NCBI RefSeq assembly: GCF_000213555.1
Contig: NZ_GL891981.1
Location: 1-64,000 of the forward strand
DNA length: 64,000 nucleotides
Source: Dysgonomonas gadei ATCC BAA-286
GTDB taxonomy: Bacteria > Bacteroidota > Bacteroidia > Bacteroidales > Dysgonomonadaceae
Direction of reading: 5' to 3'
Shown here: positions 8,012-16,652 of the stretch, in pieces
Position numbering within the stretch: the stretch's first letter is position 1
How the letters are laid out: every line of letters starts with the position of its first letter
The notes under the pieces: model-generated
What the model saw: the letters and a program-made list of their open reading frames with translations, nothing else
Databases searched by the model: none
Told to the model about the DNA's origin: nothing
Made by a program: the position numbers and the translations under genes

Positions 8012-8380
8012 TTAAAGCGGTCTCGAAGCCTTAAAAGTAAGATTTACATATACCTTATCATCTTTGAATGTTAGTTCTGCAGGGTAGTCGAGAGAGCCGA
8101 CTATAAATGCTCCGGCATCTGTGTAAAGCCGGATAACGTAATATCTTAGTGGAAACTTTATTATATATGATTCCTGAGTGAGCCTTATTTTGGCTGTTAC
8201 AGTTTCATTTACTACTGGTCCGGCATCCGGAGTTTGCGATTGACTGCTATATTCAGCCTTTCCTTCAAGTATTAACTGGGTGAATGTTTTACCGGGTTTT
8301 AGCGTTACCTGGTCAGCATACATTTTATCGATGTCTTGAACATGGACGATCTCGAGCCTCTTACAAATTACCTTATTCAT
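8012..8380 (-). CDS. Small phage protein, unknown
   Basis: This 122-residue protein begins MNKVICKRLEIVHVQDIDKMYADQ and continues as alternating hydrophobic strands (AKIRLTQESYIIKFPLRYY, AFIVGSLDYPAEL, KVYVNLTFKAS), suggesting a beta-sandwich. I do not recognise the family. It lies directly upstream of the protease and capsid genes and probably belongs to the same virion operon. Confidence 0.7.
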   Translation of the reverse strand: MNKVICKRLEIVHVQDIDKMYADQVTLKPGKTFTQLILEGKAEYSSQSQTPDAGPVVNETVTAKIRLTQESYIIKFPLRYYVIRLYTDAGAFIVGSLDYPAELTFKDDKVYVNLTFKASRPL

Positions 8381-8408
8381 AGCATAATGTATTGTATATC
8401 AACAAACC

Positions 8409-8430
8409 CGCACTTTTGCCGCACTTTTGC
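8409..8430. repeat. Tandem 11-bp repeat, possible operator
   Basis: CGCACTTTTGC occurs twice back to back and a third partial copy (CGCAAAA) follows. The repeat lies in the 115-base gap between two phage genes, so it could bind a phage regulator; this is inference. Confidence 0.35.
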
Positions 8431-8495
8431 CGCAAAAAAAAGGACAGGAAGGTAAGGTTTGTCGCTGTGTTTTAACTTTAATTAACTCACTCTTT

Positions 8496-8978
8496 TTATC
8501 TGGTAGCATAGGCCTTTTTTCTATTTCTTACTTTCTGTCTCCATCTTGAATAATTCTTTGTTACAGACTCCGAATCAAAGGACTCAATTCCTAGTTCAGC
8601 GACAAACATGAAGCCGGCGTCTTTGTAGGATATTCCTTCTTCGTGTTTTTTGTGATCCAGGTATTCATGTAAATCAGCGCGAAAGAAGAGTTTAAGTGAC
8701 TTATTAAATAATTTTGCACCTTTCTTGCTGACATAGCTATATACTTCGGGTTTCTTGTTACCCTCTCTGCGGTGTGGAATAACTATTTCCAGATTCCCCT
8801 CTATTTCCTTAATATGACGGGGCCTTTTTATTGTTATAGAGGATAATATGTCATATAGATATATATTCTCTGGGATTCTAACTACGGATGTATGATTTCC
8901 ATCCTTATCTTTCACTCCCCATTTACCTCGGAGATATTCGGCCAGATAATCTTCAATCGTAAATTTGGTAGTATGCAT
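8496..8978 (-). CDS. Phage protein, unknown, first gene next to the attachment site
   Basis: The 160-residue product is basic and mostly helical, with MHTTKFTIEDYLAEYLRGKWG at the N-terminus, a strand-rich centre (GNLEIVIPHRREGNKKPEVY), and a basic C-terminal helix (RWRQKVRNRKKAYATR). The shape would fit a DNA-binding or packaging-related protein, but I recognise no family. It is the rightmost gene of the element, and about 130 bases of AT-rich DNA separate it from the tRNA fragment. Confidence 0.7.
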   Translation of the reverse strand: MHTTKFTIEDYLAEYLRGKWGVKDKDGNHTSVVRIPENIYLYDILSSITIKRPRHIKEIEGNLEIVIPHRREGNKKPEVYSYVSKKGAKLFNKSLKLFFRADLHEYLDHKKHEEGISYKDAGFMFVAELGIESFDSESVTKNYSRWRQKVRNRKKAYATR

Positions 8979-9111
8979 TTTCTTTATAATCTACTTAAAA
9001 TATAATAATCAGTAAATAATAAAAATATCAATAGTTATTATTTTGTTGACATATACAAATGTAATAATTAATATAAATATTTTATAATCAATTTATTATA
9101 TATTTAAAATA

Positions 9112-9159
9112 TTAGGACTGAAAATCCTTGTGTCCCCGGTCCGATTCCTGGTGGCACCA
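9112..9159 (+). tRNA. 3' fragment of tRNA-Phe (GAA), attachment-site scar
   Basis: The fragment carries the anticodon stem-loop (AGGA CTGAAAA TCCT, anticodon GAA), variable loop GTGTC, a T-arm with the TCCGATT loop, the acceptor strand GGTGGCA and CCA at 9157-9159. The 36 or so bases that should hold the 5' acceptor strand and D-arm are AT-rich and unrelated. It is therefore a 3' half gene, as left by an element integrated into a tRNA, and is not expected to be functional. Confidence 0.85.
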
Positions 9160-9166
9160 CTGAAAC

Positions 9167-9215
9167 AAAATTGTAAAACGCTGTAATTGGATAAATTACA
9201 GCGTTTTACAATTTT
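9167..9215. terminator. Strong bidirectional terminator, originally of the tRNA
   Basis: A perfect 22-bp inverted repeat (9167-9188 with 9194-9215) with a 5-base loop is bounded by A- and T-runs. It follows the tRNA fragment by 8 bases and also serves the end of the convergent helicase gene at 9262. Confidence 0.85.
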
Positions 9216-9261
9216 AGTTGGGTAAACATAGGTTAAACATTTATTGGTGTGTTACACACTA

Positions 9262-11274
9262 TTAATCCTTGTTTTTACTTTCTCTTAGTTGTTGCGCAAT
9301 CTGGTAATGTTTATCTGATAATTCAAAATTACCAATAGCTGCATAGGCTTCAGCTAAATAATCGTGACAGGAAGCATGGCGGGGCTTCTGTTGGCAGGCT
9401 TTTATCAGGTCGGTAAGGGCTAACTCCGGTTCATCTACCTTAAGCCTGTTTTTTCCTCTGTTGTATAATGCCTTGAAAGATGATGGACTTAATTCTACAG
9501 CTCTGTTGAAACACTTCATGGATTCATAATAATCCTCCTGATCATAATAGGTAACACCTTTTCTAATCCATGCGTCAAGATAAGTAGGGTCTAAGTCTAG
9601 TGCTTTATTAAAGTTTGCCAGTCCTGCACGGTAATCTTTGTATGCGACAATACATTCATTACCCATCTGGTAATATTCTTGCGCCAATTTCTTTAAAGTC
9701 TCAGCCTGATTATATATCCTGTCTTGTAACTCCCTGTTTTTTGTTTTAAGTTTATTTATAATGCTCAGTTTTTTTCTTATATATCTTTGCTGTAATGGTT
9801 TCTCAATATCATAACGGGCATGGATGGCTTTAAAGAAGTGATTTAGGAAATCATCAAAATTTCCCTTATCAAATTGCTCTATTGCTTCTTTGTAAAGATA
9901 ATTGGCACCTGATTCTTTCAGGGCTTTATTTATTAACTGCTGATTGTTGAATTGCTTACTGAATTCTACAATTTCAGGACGTATAAATATATCTGTCTTA
10001 TTTATATTCTTTTTAAGTATAAGGCCTTCCAATGAAGTACAACGACTTAAAGCAACATAAGCTTGTCCTCCGGCAAATACCCCCCCGCTAAAATCCACAA
10101 TCACATTATTAAAAGTAAGGCCTTGGCTTTTATGAATAGTGATCGCCCATGCCGCCTTCAGAGGCAGTTGTGTATAAGTTCCTATGATCTCTTCTTCTAT
10201 CTTCTTTTCCTTCTCATTATACCTGTATCTGTAATTTCGCCATGTTTCCAGTTCCACTTTTACTTCAAAGCCATCGTCTTTGAGGACATATACATGCCCT
10301 TCTTCATCTATCCCCGATATAATACCGATAGTACCATTCACCCAACGACGGGGCCATTGCATATCGTTACGGATAAACATAACCTGTGCATGCTCCTTGA
10401 GTACTAATTCCTGAGCGGTAGGAAGTGATGATTCAGGGAAATCTCCTTCTTTTATACCATAACTTATAAACTCAGGAGTATTGAGTTCGCCCATCTTTTT
10501 TTCATTAATATAGTCGACATTGTCGCGTTTGGTAGCCAAAGTTATATACATATCCTCTTCCCGGGGATTAAAACCTGGGTTTACCCGACTATTGAGCAAA
10601 GTGAGGTCATTATTGTTCGATTTTCCATTTCTGATATTATTCAGAATAGTAATAAACTTTTCGTCTGTCTGGCGATAGATTTTAGTAAACTCGATGGGAA
10701 CAAGATTTATCTCACGGAATACATTAGCTGAAAAGAAAAAAGCATTGTGGTAAAATTTGCTGATTATCTCTCTTGTATCGGGGGTAACAACTGGTTCGAG
10801 CTGAAACACATCTCCAACGAAGACGAGCTGTTTACCTCCAAAGGGAATACGCATATTATTTGAATAAACACGTAGTATCCTGTCAATACAGTCTACCGTA
10901 TCAGCTCTTACCATTGATATTTCATCAATGATTATAAGTTCTACTTCCTGAATAATCTTTCTATGTTCTTTCCGGTACTTGAAGAATTCGAAGATACGAC
11001 CATTAATCAGGCTTAAGTCGGCATCATCGGGAGCCATCGGCCTGAAAGGTAATTTGAAAAAGGAATGTAGTGTCGATCCTTCTGCATTTATAGCTGCTAT
11101 ACCTGTTGGAGCAAGCACAACATATTTTTTTCTTGTTGTCTGACAGAGATGCCTCAAAAAAGTGGATTTTCCTGTACCAGCCCTGCCTGTAAGAAACACT
11201 GACTGGTTGCTTCGTTCAATCAGGTCGAGAGCATTCTTAAATTCTTTATTGGATGTATCTATTGATGCTGTCAT
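9262..11274 (-). CDS. PIF1/RecD-like SF1 helicase with C-terminal TPR repeats
   Basis: The 670-residue protein has Walker A GRAGTGKST (30-38), Walker B IIIDE (114-118), the PIF1-like IPFGGKQLVFVGDVFQLEP segment and late SF1 motifs AITIHKSQGLTF and YVALSRCTS. Residues about 530-665 are tetratricopeptide repeats (ANFNKALDLDPTYLDAWIRKG, CFNRAVELSPSSFKALYNRG), which probably bind another protein. Such helicases unwind DNA 5' to 3' in repair or genome maintenance; the TPR tail is a Bacteroidetes-type addition. A CAAAAATA box (11285-11292) on the reverse strand could be its -7 element, which would make the leader very short. It is probably chromosomal, lying beyond the attachment scar. Confidence 0.88.
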   Translation of the reverse strand: MTASIDTSNKEFKNALDLIERSNQSVFLTGRAGTGKSTFLRHLCQTTRKKYVVLAPTGIAAINAEGSTLHSFFKLPFRPMAPDDADLSLINGRIFEFFKYRKEHRKIIQEVELIIIDEISMVRADTVDCIDRILRVYSNNMRIPFGGKQLVFVGDVFQLEPVVTPDTREIISKFYHNAFFFSANVFREINLVPIEFTKIYRQTDEKFITILNNIRNGKSNNNDLTLLNSRVNPGFNPREEDMYITLATKRDNVDYINEKKMGELNTPEFISYGIKEGDFPESSLPTAQELVLKEHAQVMFIRNDMQWPRRWVNGTIGIISGIDEEGHVYVLKDDGFEVKVELETWRNYRYRYNEKEKKIEEEIIGTYTQLPLKAAWAITIHKSQGLTFNNVIVDFSGGVFAGGQAYVALSRCTSLEGLILKKNINKTDIFIRPEIVEFSKQFNNQQLINKALKESGANYLYKEAIEQFDKGNFDDFLNHFFKAIHARYDIEKPLQQRYIRKKLSIINKLKTKNRELQDRIYNQAETLKKLAQEYYQMGNECIVAYKDYRAGLANFNKALDLDPTYLDAWIRKGVTYYDQEDYYESMKCFNRAVELSPSSFKALYNRGKNRLKVDEPELALTDLIKACQQKPRHASCHDYLAEAYAAIGNFELSDKHYQIAQQLRESKNKD

Positions 11275-11411
11275 AATAATACAACAAAAATATACATAAA
11301 GTACAAAATAGGATTAAGATTGGCTGATTATTAATATCGCACAATTATACATAATTGCAATATTAAATTTAATCTCCTTGTTTATCAATTGTTAGTCACA
11401 TATTAATGTAT

Positions 11412-11466
11412 ACTCATTCGTTTGATAATGAGTGTTTTATTTGTAAGCAATGCCATTGCTTTACAA
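11412..11466. promoter_or_regulatory. Two palindromes upstream of the fructan locus, possible operator
   Basis: ACTCATT/AATGAGT (11412-11418, 11427-11433) is followed by TTGTAAGCAATG (11441-11452) facing CATTGCTTTACAA (11454-11466), a near-perfect 12-bp palindrome with one extra base. They lie about 300 bases before susC in a 490-base gap with no other gene. They could bind the HTCS or another regulator; this is inference from symmetry and place. Confidence 0.4.
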
Positions 11467-11590
11467 TGAAAAGCAACATTTTTGATAGCTTTTGACCATT
11501 TTTTTATAGCCCTAATGGTTTAATAAAAAGTTCTTTGTATACAGATTAATTTGTAATAGTAAAAAATAACCAATTTTCTAAATTCATACC

Positions 11591-11659
11591 ATGATGAAAA
11601 AAATAAGAAAAATCTTTTTAATGTTCCTTTTCTCATACAGTGGGACTATTTATACCTGA
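11591..11659 (+). CDS. Possible 22-codon leader ORF upstream of susC
   Basis: The frame starts ATGATGAAAAAAATAAG and encodes a Lys-rich start followed by a hydrophobic stretch (IFLMFLFSYSG), like the beginning of a signal peptide, then stops at TGA. It may be a leader peptide, or the remnant of a gene. No conservation evidence is available here. Confidence 0.3.
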   Translation: MMKKIRKIFLMFLFSYSGTIYT

Positions 11660-11764
11660 GATCAGAGACAGAAGGAGTGTTAACGTCACAGACTAATAAT
11701 AATCTTCTTAATAGACGTCGATCAAACTTAACTATTTGAAACATTAATATAACAGAATCTAAGA

Positions 11765-14700
11765 ATGGAAGGCATGAAAAAATCACTTCTATGTGCACTC
11801 TTCCTTTTAATGTGCACGATTGTTCAGGCGCAAACCCTGACAGTACAAGGAAAAGTGGTTTCCAAAACTGATGGAGAACCAATTATTGGAGCTACAGTGC
11901 TGGATACTAATAAAAGAACAAATGGAACCATTACAGATGTTGAAGGTAACTTTACATTATCAGTTGAGAATGGTGCAGAACTTCTTATTTCTTATGTCGG
12001 ATTTAAAGCCGTTCAGGTAAAGGCGGAGGCTATACTGAATATTGTTTTGGAAGAAGACCAGGAAATGTTAAAAGAAGTAGTTGTAACGGGATATACCACT
12101 CAGCGTAAAGCCGATCTGACTGGTGCTATCTCTGTAGTCAGTATGGATGAAATTGCAAAGCAGAATGAGAATAACCCGATGAAGGCTTTGCAAGGACGGG
12201 TTCCGGGAATGAATATTACAGCTGATGGTAATCCGAGCGGTAATACTACCATCCGTATCCGGGGTATAGGAACATTGAACAACAACGACCCTCTTTATAT
12301 CATAGATGGTGTACCTACTAAATCGGGAATGCACGAATTGAATGGTAATGACATTGAGTCTATTCAGGTTTTGAAAGATGGGGCTTCTGCTTCTATCTAT
12401 GGGTCTCGTGCTGCAAATGGCGTTATTATCATTACAACTAAGAAAGGCAAAAACGGGCAGTTGAAGATTAATTTTGATGCTTCTGTTGCTGCTTCCATGT
12501 ATACCAATAAGATGAAAGTGTTGAATGCCGAAGGATATGGACGCGCTATGTGGCAGGCTTATGTAAACGAAGGACAGGATCCTAATACCAATGCTTTGGG
12601 TTATAAATACAATTGGGGATACGATACAAACGGTTATCCGCAGCTAAACAGTATCAGTATGTCTAAGTATCTTGACTCCGGCAACATAGTTCCGGCAGCA
12701 GATACAGATTGGTTTGATGAAACTACCCGTACCGGCCTCATCCAGCAGTACAATGTGTCAGTAAGCAATGGCTCGGAAAAAGGAAGTTCTTTCTTTTCTT
12801 TGGGTTACTATAAGAATTTAGGTATCATAAATGATACTGATTTTGAACGCTTTTCGGCTCGTATGAATACCGAATATAACCTGATCGGTAAAATGTTAAC
12901 TGTTGGAGAACATTTCACATTGAACCGCACTTCGGAAGTACAGGCTCCGGGAGGATTCTTACAGAATGTATTACAGTTTAACCCTTCTCTTCCTGTTTAT
13001 GATATCAATGGAAAATATGCAGGTCCGGTAGGAGGTTACCCTGACCGTGAAAATCCGGTTGCAAGATTAGACCGTAATTCAGATAACCGTTATACATACT
13101 GGCGTATGTTTGGTGATGCTTATGTAAATCTGAACCCATTCAAGGGATTTAATCTGCGTTCTACATTCGGATTAGATTATTCTCAGAAATCACAACGCAT
13201 CTTTACTTATCCGATCACAGAAGGAAATGTTGCCAACAACAAGAATGCCGTGGAAGCCAAACAAGAACACTGGACTAAATGGATGTGGAATGCTATTGCC
13301 ACTTATAATATAGAAGTAGGCAAACATAGAGGTGATGCGATGATGGGTACGGAACTTAACCGTGAAGATGATAGCTATTTCTCTGGCTATAAAGAAGATT
13401 TTTCTATTTTAAATCCCGATTATATGTGGCCAAATGCAGGTTCGGGTACGGCACAGGCTTACGGTTCGGGAGAAGGTTTCTCTTTGGTTTCATTCTTTGG
13501 AAAGTTGAATTATACTTATGATGATAAGTATCTGGCTTCTTTGACTCTACGCCATGATGGCTCTTCCCGCTTCGGGAAAAACAACCGTTACGCAACTTTC
13601 CCTTCTTTTTCGTTGGGTTGGCGTATGAGCAGTGAAAACTTTATGAAAGACCTCACTTGGATCGATGACTTGAAAATCCGTGGTTCATGGGGGCAGACAG
13701 GTAATCAGGAAATATCCAACATTGCCCGCTATACTATCTATGTCCCTAATTATGGTGTAACAGAATCGGGAGGACAAAGTTATGGAACGTCCTATGATAT
13801 TGCCGGAACCAATGGAGGAAGTATTCTCCAGTCAGGGTTCAAGCGTAACCAAATAGGCAATGATGACATAAAATGGGAAACAACGACCCAAACCAATCTC
13901 GGGCTTGACTTTTCGGTTCTTAAACAGAGTTTATACGGATCATTCGATATGTTCTATAAGAAGACTACAGATATTTTGGTGCAGATGGCAGGTATTGCTG
14001 CAATGGGAGAAGGCAGTACTCAATGGATTAATGCCGGCGAAATGAAAAATAACGGCTTCGAGTTCAATCTGGGCTATCGCAATAAAACTTCTTTTGGTTT
14101 GAAGTACGATTTAAATGCAAATATATCTTCTTATCGGAATGAAATTACAGCATTGCCGGCTACTGTTGCAGCAAATGGAACTTTTGGAGGTAATGGTGTT
14201 CGGAGTGTGATTGGACATGCTAATGGTTCTCAGGTAGGTTATGTAGCCGATGGTATTTTCAAATCTCAGGACGAAATTGATAATCATGCAACACAGGAAG
14301 GTGCTGGTTTAGGTCGTATACGCTGGCGCGATCTGGACAATAATGGTGTGATTGATGAAAGAGATCAACAATGGATTTACGATCCTACTCCGTCTTTCAG
14401 CTATGGACTTAATATCTATCTGGAGTATAAGAATTTTGATTTTACTATGTTCTGGCAAGGGGTACAAGGCGTAGATGTAATTAGTGATTTGAAGAAAGAA
14501 ACTGATCTGTGGAGCGGCCTTAATATAGGTTTCTTGAATAAAGGAGACCGTGTACTTGACGCCTGGTCTCCAACTAATCTCAATTCAGATATTCCTGCAC
14601 TGTCACGTAGTGATTTAAATAATGAAAAACGCGTCTCTACTTATTTTGTAGAGAATGGCTCTTTCTTGAAGCTACGCAATATACAGCTCGGTTATAATGT

Positions 14701-14872
14701 TCCTGAAGACTTTGCTAAGAAATTGAAAATGAGTCGTCTTCGTTTCTACTTTAGTGCACAGAATGCATTGACTATTAAAAGTAAGACTTTTACAGGTGTA
14801 GACCCTGAAAATGCAAACTATGGTTATCCTATTCCGATGAATTTGACTTTTGGGTTTAATGTCGGTTTTTAA
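11765..14872 (+). CDS. SusC-like TonB-dependent transporter of the fructan locus
   Basis: The 1035-residue protein has a signal peptide (MKKSLLCALFLLMCTIVQAQ; the ATG at 11774 may be the true start), a carboxypeptidase-D-like domain (about 25-105, VVSKTDGEPIIGATV to EVVVTGY), a plug domain (GRVPGMNI, IRIRGIGTLNNNDPLYIIDG, SIYGSRAANGVIIITTKKG) and a long outer-membrane barrel ending LTFGFNVGF with a C-terminal aromatic. It imports oligosaccharides across the outer membrane with its SusD partner, powered by TonB. It begins the operon that contains two GH32 genes, so fructo-oligosaccharides are the likely cargo. Confidence 0.95.
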   Translation: MEGMKKSLLCALFLLMCTIVQAQTLTVQGKVVSKTDGEPIIGATVLDTNKRTNGTITDVEGNFTLSVENGAELLISYVGFKAVQVKAEAILNIVLEEDQEMLKEVVVTGYTTQRKADLTGAISVVSMDEIAKQNENNPMKALQGRVPGMNITADGNPSGNTTIRIRGIGTLNNNDPLYIIDGVPTKSGMHELNGNDIESIQVLKDGASASIYGSRAANGVIIITTKKGKNGQLKINFDASVAASMYTNKMKVLNAEGYGRAMWQAYVNEGQDPNTNALGYKYNWGYDTNGYPQLNSISMSKYLDSGNIVPAADTDWFDETTRTGLIQQYNVSVSNGSEKGSSFFSLGYYKNLGIINDTDFERFSARMNTEYNLIGKMLTVGEHFTLNRTSEVQAPGGFLQNVLQFNPSLPVYDINGKYAGPVGGYPDRENPVARLDRNSDNRYTYWRMFGDAYVNLNPFKGFNLRSTFGLDYSQKSQRIFTYPITEGNVANNKNAVEAKQEHWTKWMWNAIATYNIEVGKHRGDAMMGTELNREDDSYFSGYKEDFSILNPDYMWPNAGSGTAQAYGSGEGFSLVSFFGKLNYTYDDKYLASLTLRHDGSSRFGKNNRYATFPSFSLGWRMSSENFMKDLTWIDDLKIRGSWGQTGNQEISNIARYTIYVPNYGVTESGGQSYGTSYDIAGTNGGSILQSGFKRNQIGNDDIKWETTTQTNLGLDFSVLKQSLYGSFDMFYKKTTDILVQMAGIAAMGEGSTQWINAGEMKNNGFEFNLGYRNKTSFGLKYDLNANISSYRNEITALPATVAANGTFGGNGVRSVIGHANGSQVGYVADGIFKSQDEIDNHATQEGAGLGRIRWRDLDNNGVIDERDQQWIYDPTPSFSYGLNIYLEYKNFDFTMFWQGVQGVDVISDLKKETDLWSGLNIGFLNKGDRVLDAWSPTNLNSDIPALSRSDLNNEKRVSTYFVENGSFLKLRNIQLGYNVPEDFAKKLKMSRLRFYFSAQNALTIKSKTFTGVDPENANYGYPIPMNLTFGFNVGF

Positions 14873-14891
14873 TAAAATAAATCAGTTTCTT

Positions 14892-16625
14892 ATGAAAAAA
14901 ATAATATATACAGCAATTCTAGGACTTTCATTTATATATAGCGGTTGCTCCGGTTTCCTGGAGGACCAGGTGCCTCAGGGAACTATCAGTGATGAACAAC
15001 TTAAGGACCCCGCGTATATTGATAATCTGGTTATATCAGCTTATGCGGTATGGATTACCGCCGAAGATATTAATTCTTCCTTCTCTATGTGGAACTATGA
15101 TGTACGTTCCGACGATGCCTATAAGGGAGGTAACGGAACGGAAGACGGAGATGTATTTCATGCATTGGATGTTTCGCAGGGAATCATGACTACAGCCTGG
15201 AATATCAGCGATATGTGGCAACGCCTCTACAATTGCATATCGCGTGTCAATACATCTTTACAATTACTGGAACAAGTTGATGGGAACGCATATTCACTGA
15301 AACAGCAACGTATTGCTGAAATGCGTTTTCTGAGAGGACATGGTCATTTCTTACTAAAACGCCTATATAAAAATATTGTGTTTGCTAACGATGCCGGTTT
15401 GTCGCCGGAAGAATATAACTATCTGTCTAATACAGCTTATACAAATGATGAAGGTTGGCAGCTGATTGCTGATGATTTTCAATTTGCCTATGATAACCTT
15501 CCTGTCAAACAATCTGAGAAGGGACGTCCCACCAAAGCTGCGGCAGCTGCATATCTGGCAAAGGCTTATTTATATAAGGCATACCATCAGGACAATGCTA
15601 AAAGTCACGAAGTGACAAGCATCAAAGCAGAAGATCTGTTGCAGGTAGTGAAATATACAGAAAACAGTATTATGTCGGCAGGAGGCTATGCGTTAGAGCC
15701 AGACTTCCACAACAATTTCCGTCCCGAACCTCAATACGAAAATGGACCGGAATCCCTATGGGCAATGCAATATTCAATGAATGACGGTACTAACAATGGT
15801 AACTGTAATTGGTCTTATGGCTTGATTGTTCCCAATATTCCCGGAGTAACTGACGGTGGCTGTGACTTTTACAAACCAAGCCAGAACTTGGTAAACGCAT
15901 TCAGAACAGATAATAACGGCTACCCTTTCTTCGATTCATTCAACAATAAGGACTATGATCCTAATTCCGATTATGCTGACCCTCGTTTATTCCTGACTGT
16001 GGGTATGCCGGGATTTCCTTACGAGTTCAATAAAAATTATATGATGGATGAGTCCACCACATGGAGCCGTAGTAATGGGCTTTATGGCTACTATGTAACA
16101 TTGAAACATAATGTTGATCCTGATGGCGATTATTTGATCAAGGGTTCATGGTGGGGTTCGCCTATGAATCGTATTGTGTTGCGCTATGCTGATGTATTAT
16201 TGATGCGTGCCGAAGCTTTGATCCAGCTAAACGATGGCCGTGTAAATGAAGCTATCAGTCTGATAAACCAGGTGCGCAGCCGGGCAAAACAGAGTACTGC
16301 GATGATCTCAGATTATGAAATGGAATATGGTGTTCGTTTCAATATTCAGACTTATACGGGAACTTATTCACAACAGGAAGCTCTTAATTTATTGAAGTTC
16401 GAACGCCGCGTGGAGATGGCTCTCGAATCAGAGCGTTTCTTCGATTTAGTTAGATGGGGAGAAGCCGCGGAGGTATTGAACAAGTTTTTTGCGCAAGAGG
16501 CTAATGATTGTACTATCTATTCCAGCGCTTCATTTACAAAGAATAAAAATGAATATCTGCCTGTCCCATTTGCTCAAATGAGTGCCAGTAATGGAAAATA
16601 TACTCAGAACATAGGTGGATGGTAA
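14892..16625 (+). CDS. SusD-like fructan-binding lipoprotein
   Basis: The start at 14892 gives a lipoprotein signal (KKIIYTAILGLSFIYSGCSG), while upstream ATGs at 14850 and 14859 fall inside susC. The 577-residue product has SusD features: EDQVPQGTISDEQL near the N-terminus, KQQRIAEMRFLRGHGHFLL in the TPR core, and RYADVLLMRAEALIQLN and LLKFERRVEMALESERFFDL toward the C-terminus. It sits on the SusC barrel as a lid and captures glycan on the cell surface. It begins 19 bases after susC ends. Confidence 0.94.
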   Translation: MKKIIYTAILGLSFIYSGCSGFLEDQVPQGTISDEQLKDPAYIDNLVISAYAVWITAEDINSSFSMWNYDVRSDDAYKGGNGTEDGDVFHALDVSQGIMTTAWNISDMWQRLYNCISRVNTSLQLLEQVDGNAYSLKQQRIAEMRFLRGHGHFLLKRLYKNIVFANDAGLSPEEYNYLSNTAYTNDEGWQLIADDFQFAYDNLPVKQSEKGRPTKAAAAAYLAKAYLYKAYHQDNAKSHEVTSIKAEDLLQVVKYTENSIMSAGGYALEPDFHNNFRPEPQYENGPESLWAMQYSMNDGTNNGNCNWSYGLIVPNIPGVTDGGCDFYKPSQNLVNAFRTDNNGYPFFDSFNNKDYDPNSDYADPRLFLTVGMPGFPYEFNKNYMMDESTTWSRSNGLYGYYVTLKHNVDPDGDYLIKGSWWGSPMNRIVLRYADVLLMRAEALIQLNDGRVNEAISLINQVRSRAKQSTAMISDYEMEYGVRFNIQTYTGTYSQQEALNLLKFERRVEMALESERFFDLVRWGEAAEVLNKFFAQEANDCTIYSSASFTKNKNEYLPVPFAQMSASNGKYTQNIGGW

Positions 16626-16652
16626 TAATAATCTTTTTATAATCGCTAATAT

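Larger units (their letters stand above)
1..9159. mobile_element. Right part of an integrated phage-like element (prophage or remnant)
   Basis: All genes here run leftward and include a prohead-type S49 protease directly followed by a large capsid-like protein, a ParB-like/DNA methyltransferase fusion and several small phage-type unknowns. The right boundary is a 3' fragment of tRNA-Phe ending in CCA at 9159, the usual scar of integration into a tRNA 3' end. The left boundary, any integrase, large terminase, portal and tail genes are not visible, so either they lie left of base 1 or the element is defective. A broken DUF4393 gene near the left favours some decay. An intact tRNA-Phe is predicted at the other end, outside the window. 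Confidence 0.75.

Noticed and set aside
8409..8430. Tandem 11-bp repeat as a CRISPR-like or origin iteron array
   Set aside because: Only just over two copies exist and there are no spacers, so I keep it only as a possible operator.
12068..12334. Minus-strand frames within the SusC genes
   Set aside because: These are shadows of the long coding frames, whose families are clear.
14850..14891. Upstream start codons for the first SusD
   Set aside because: They overlap the end of susC and would put extra residues before a clear lipoprotein signal that begins at 14892.
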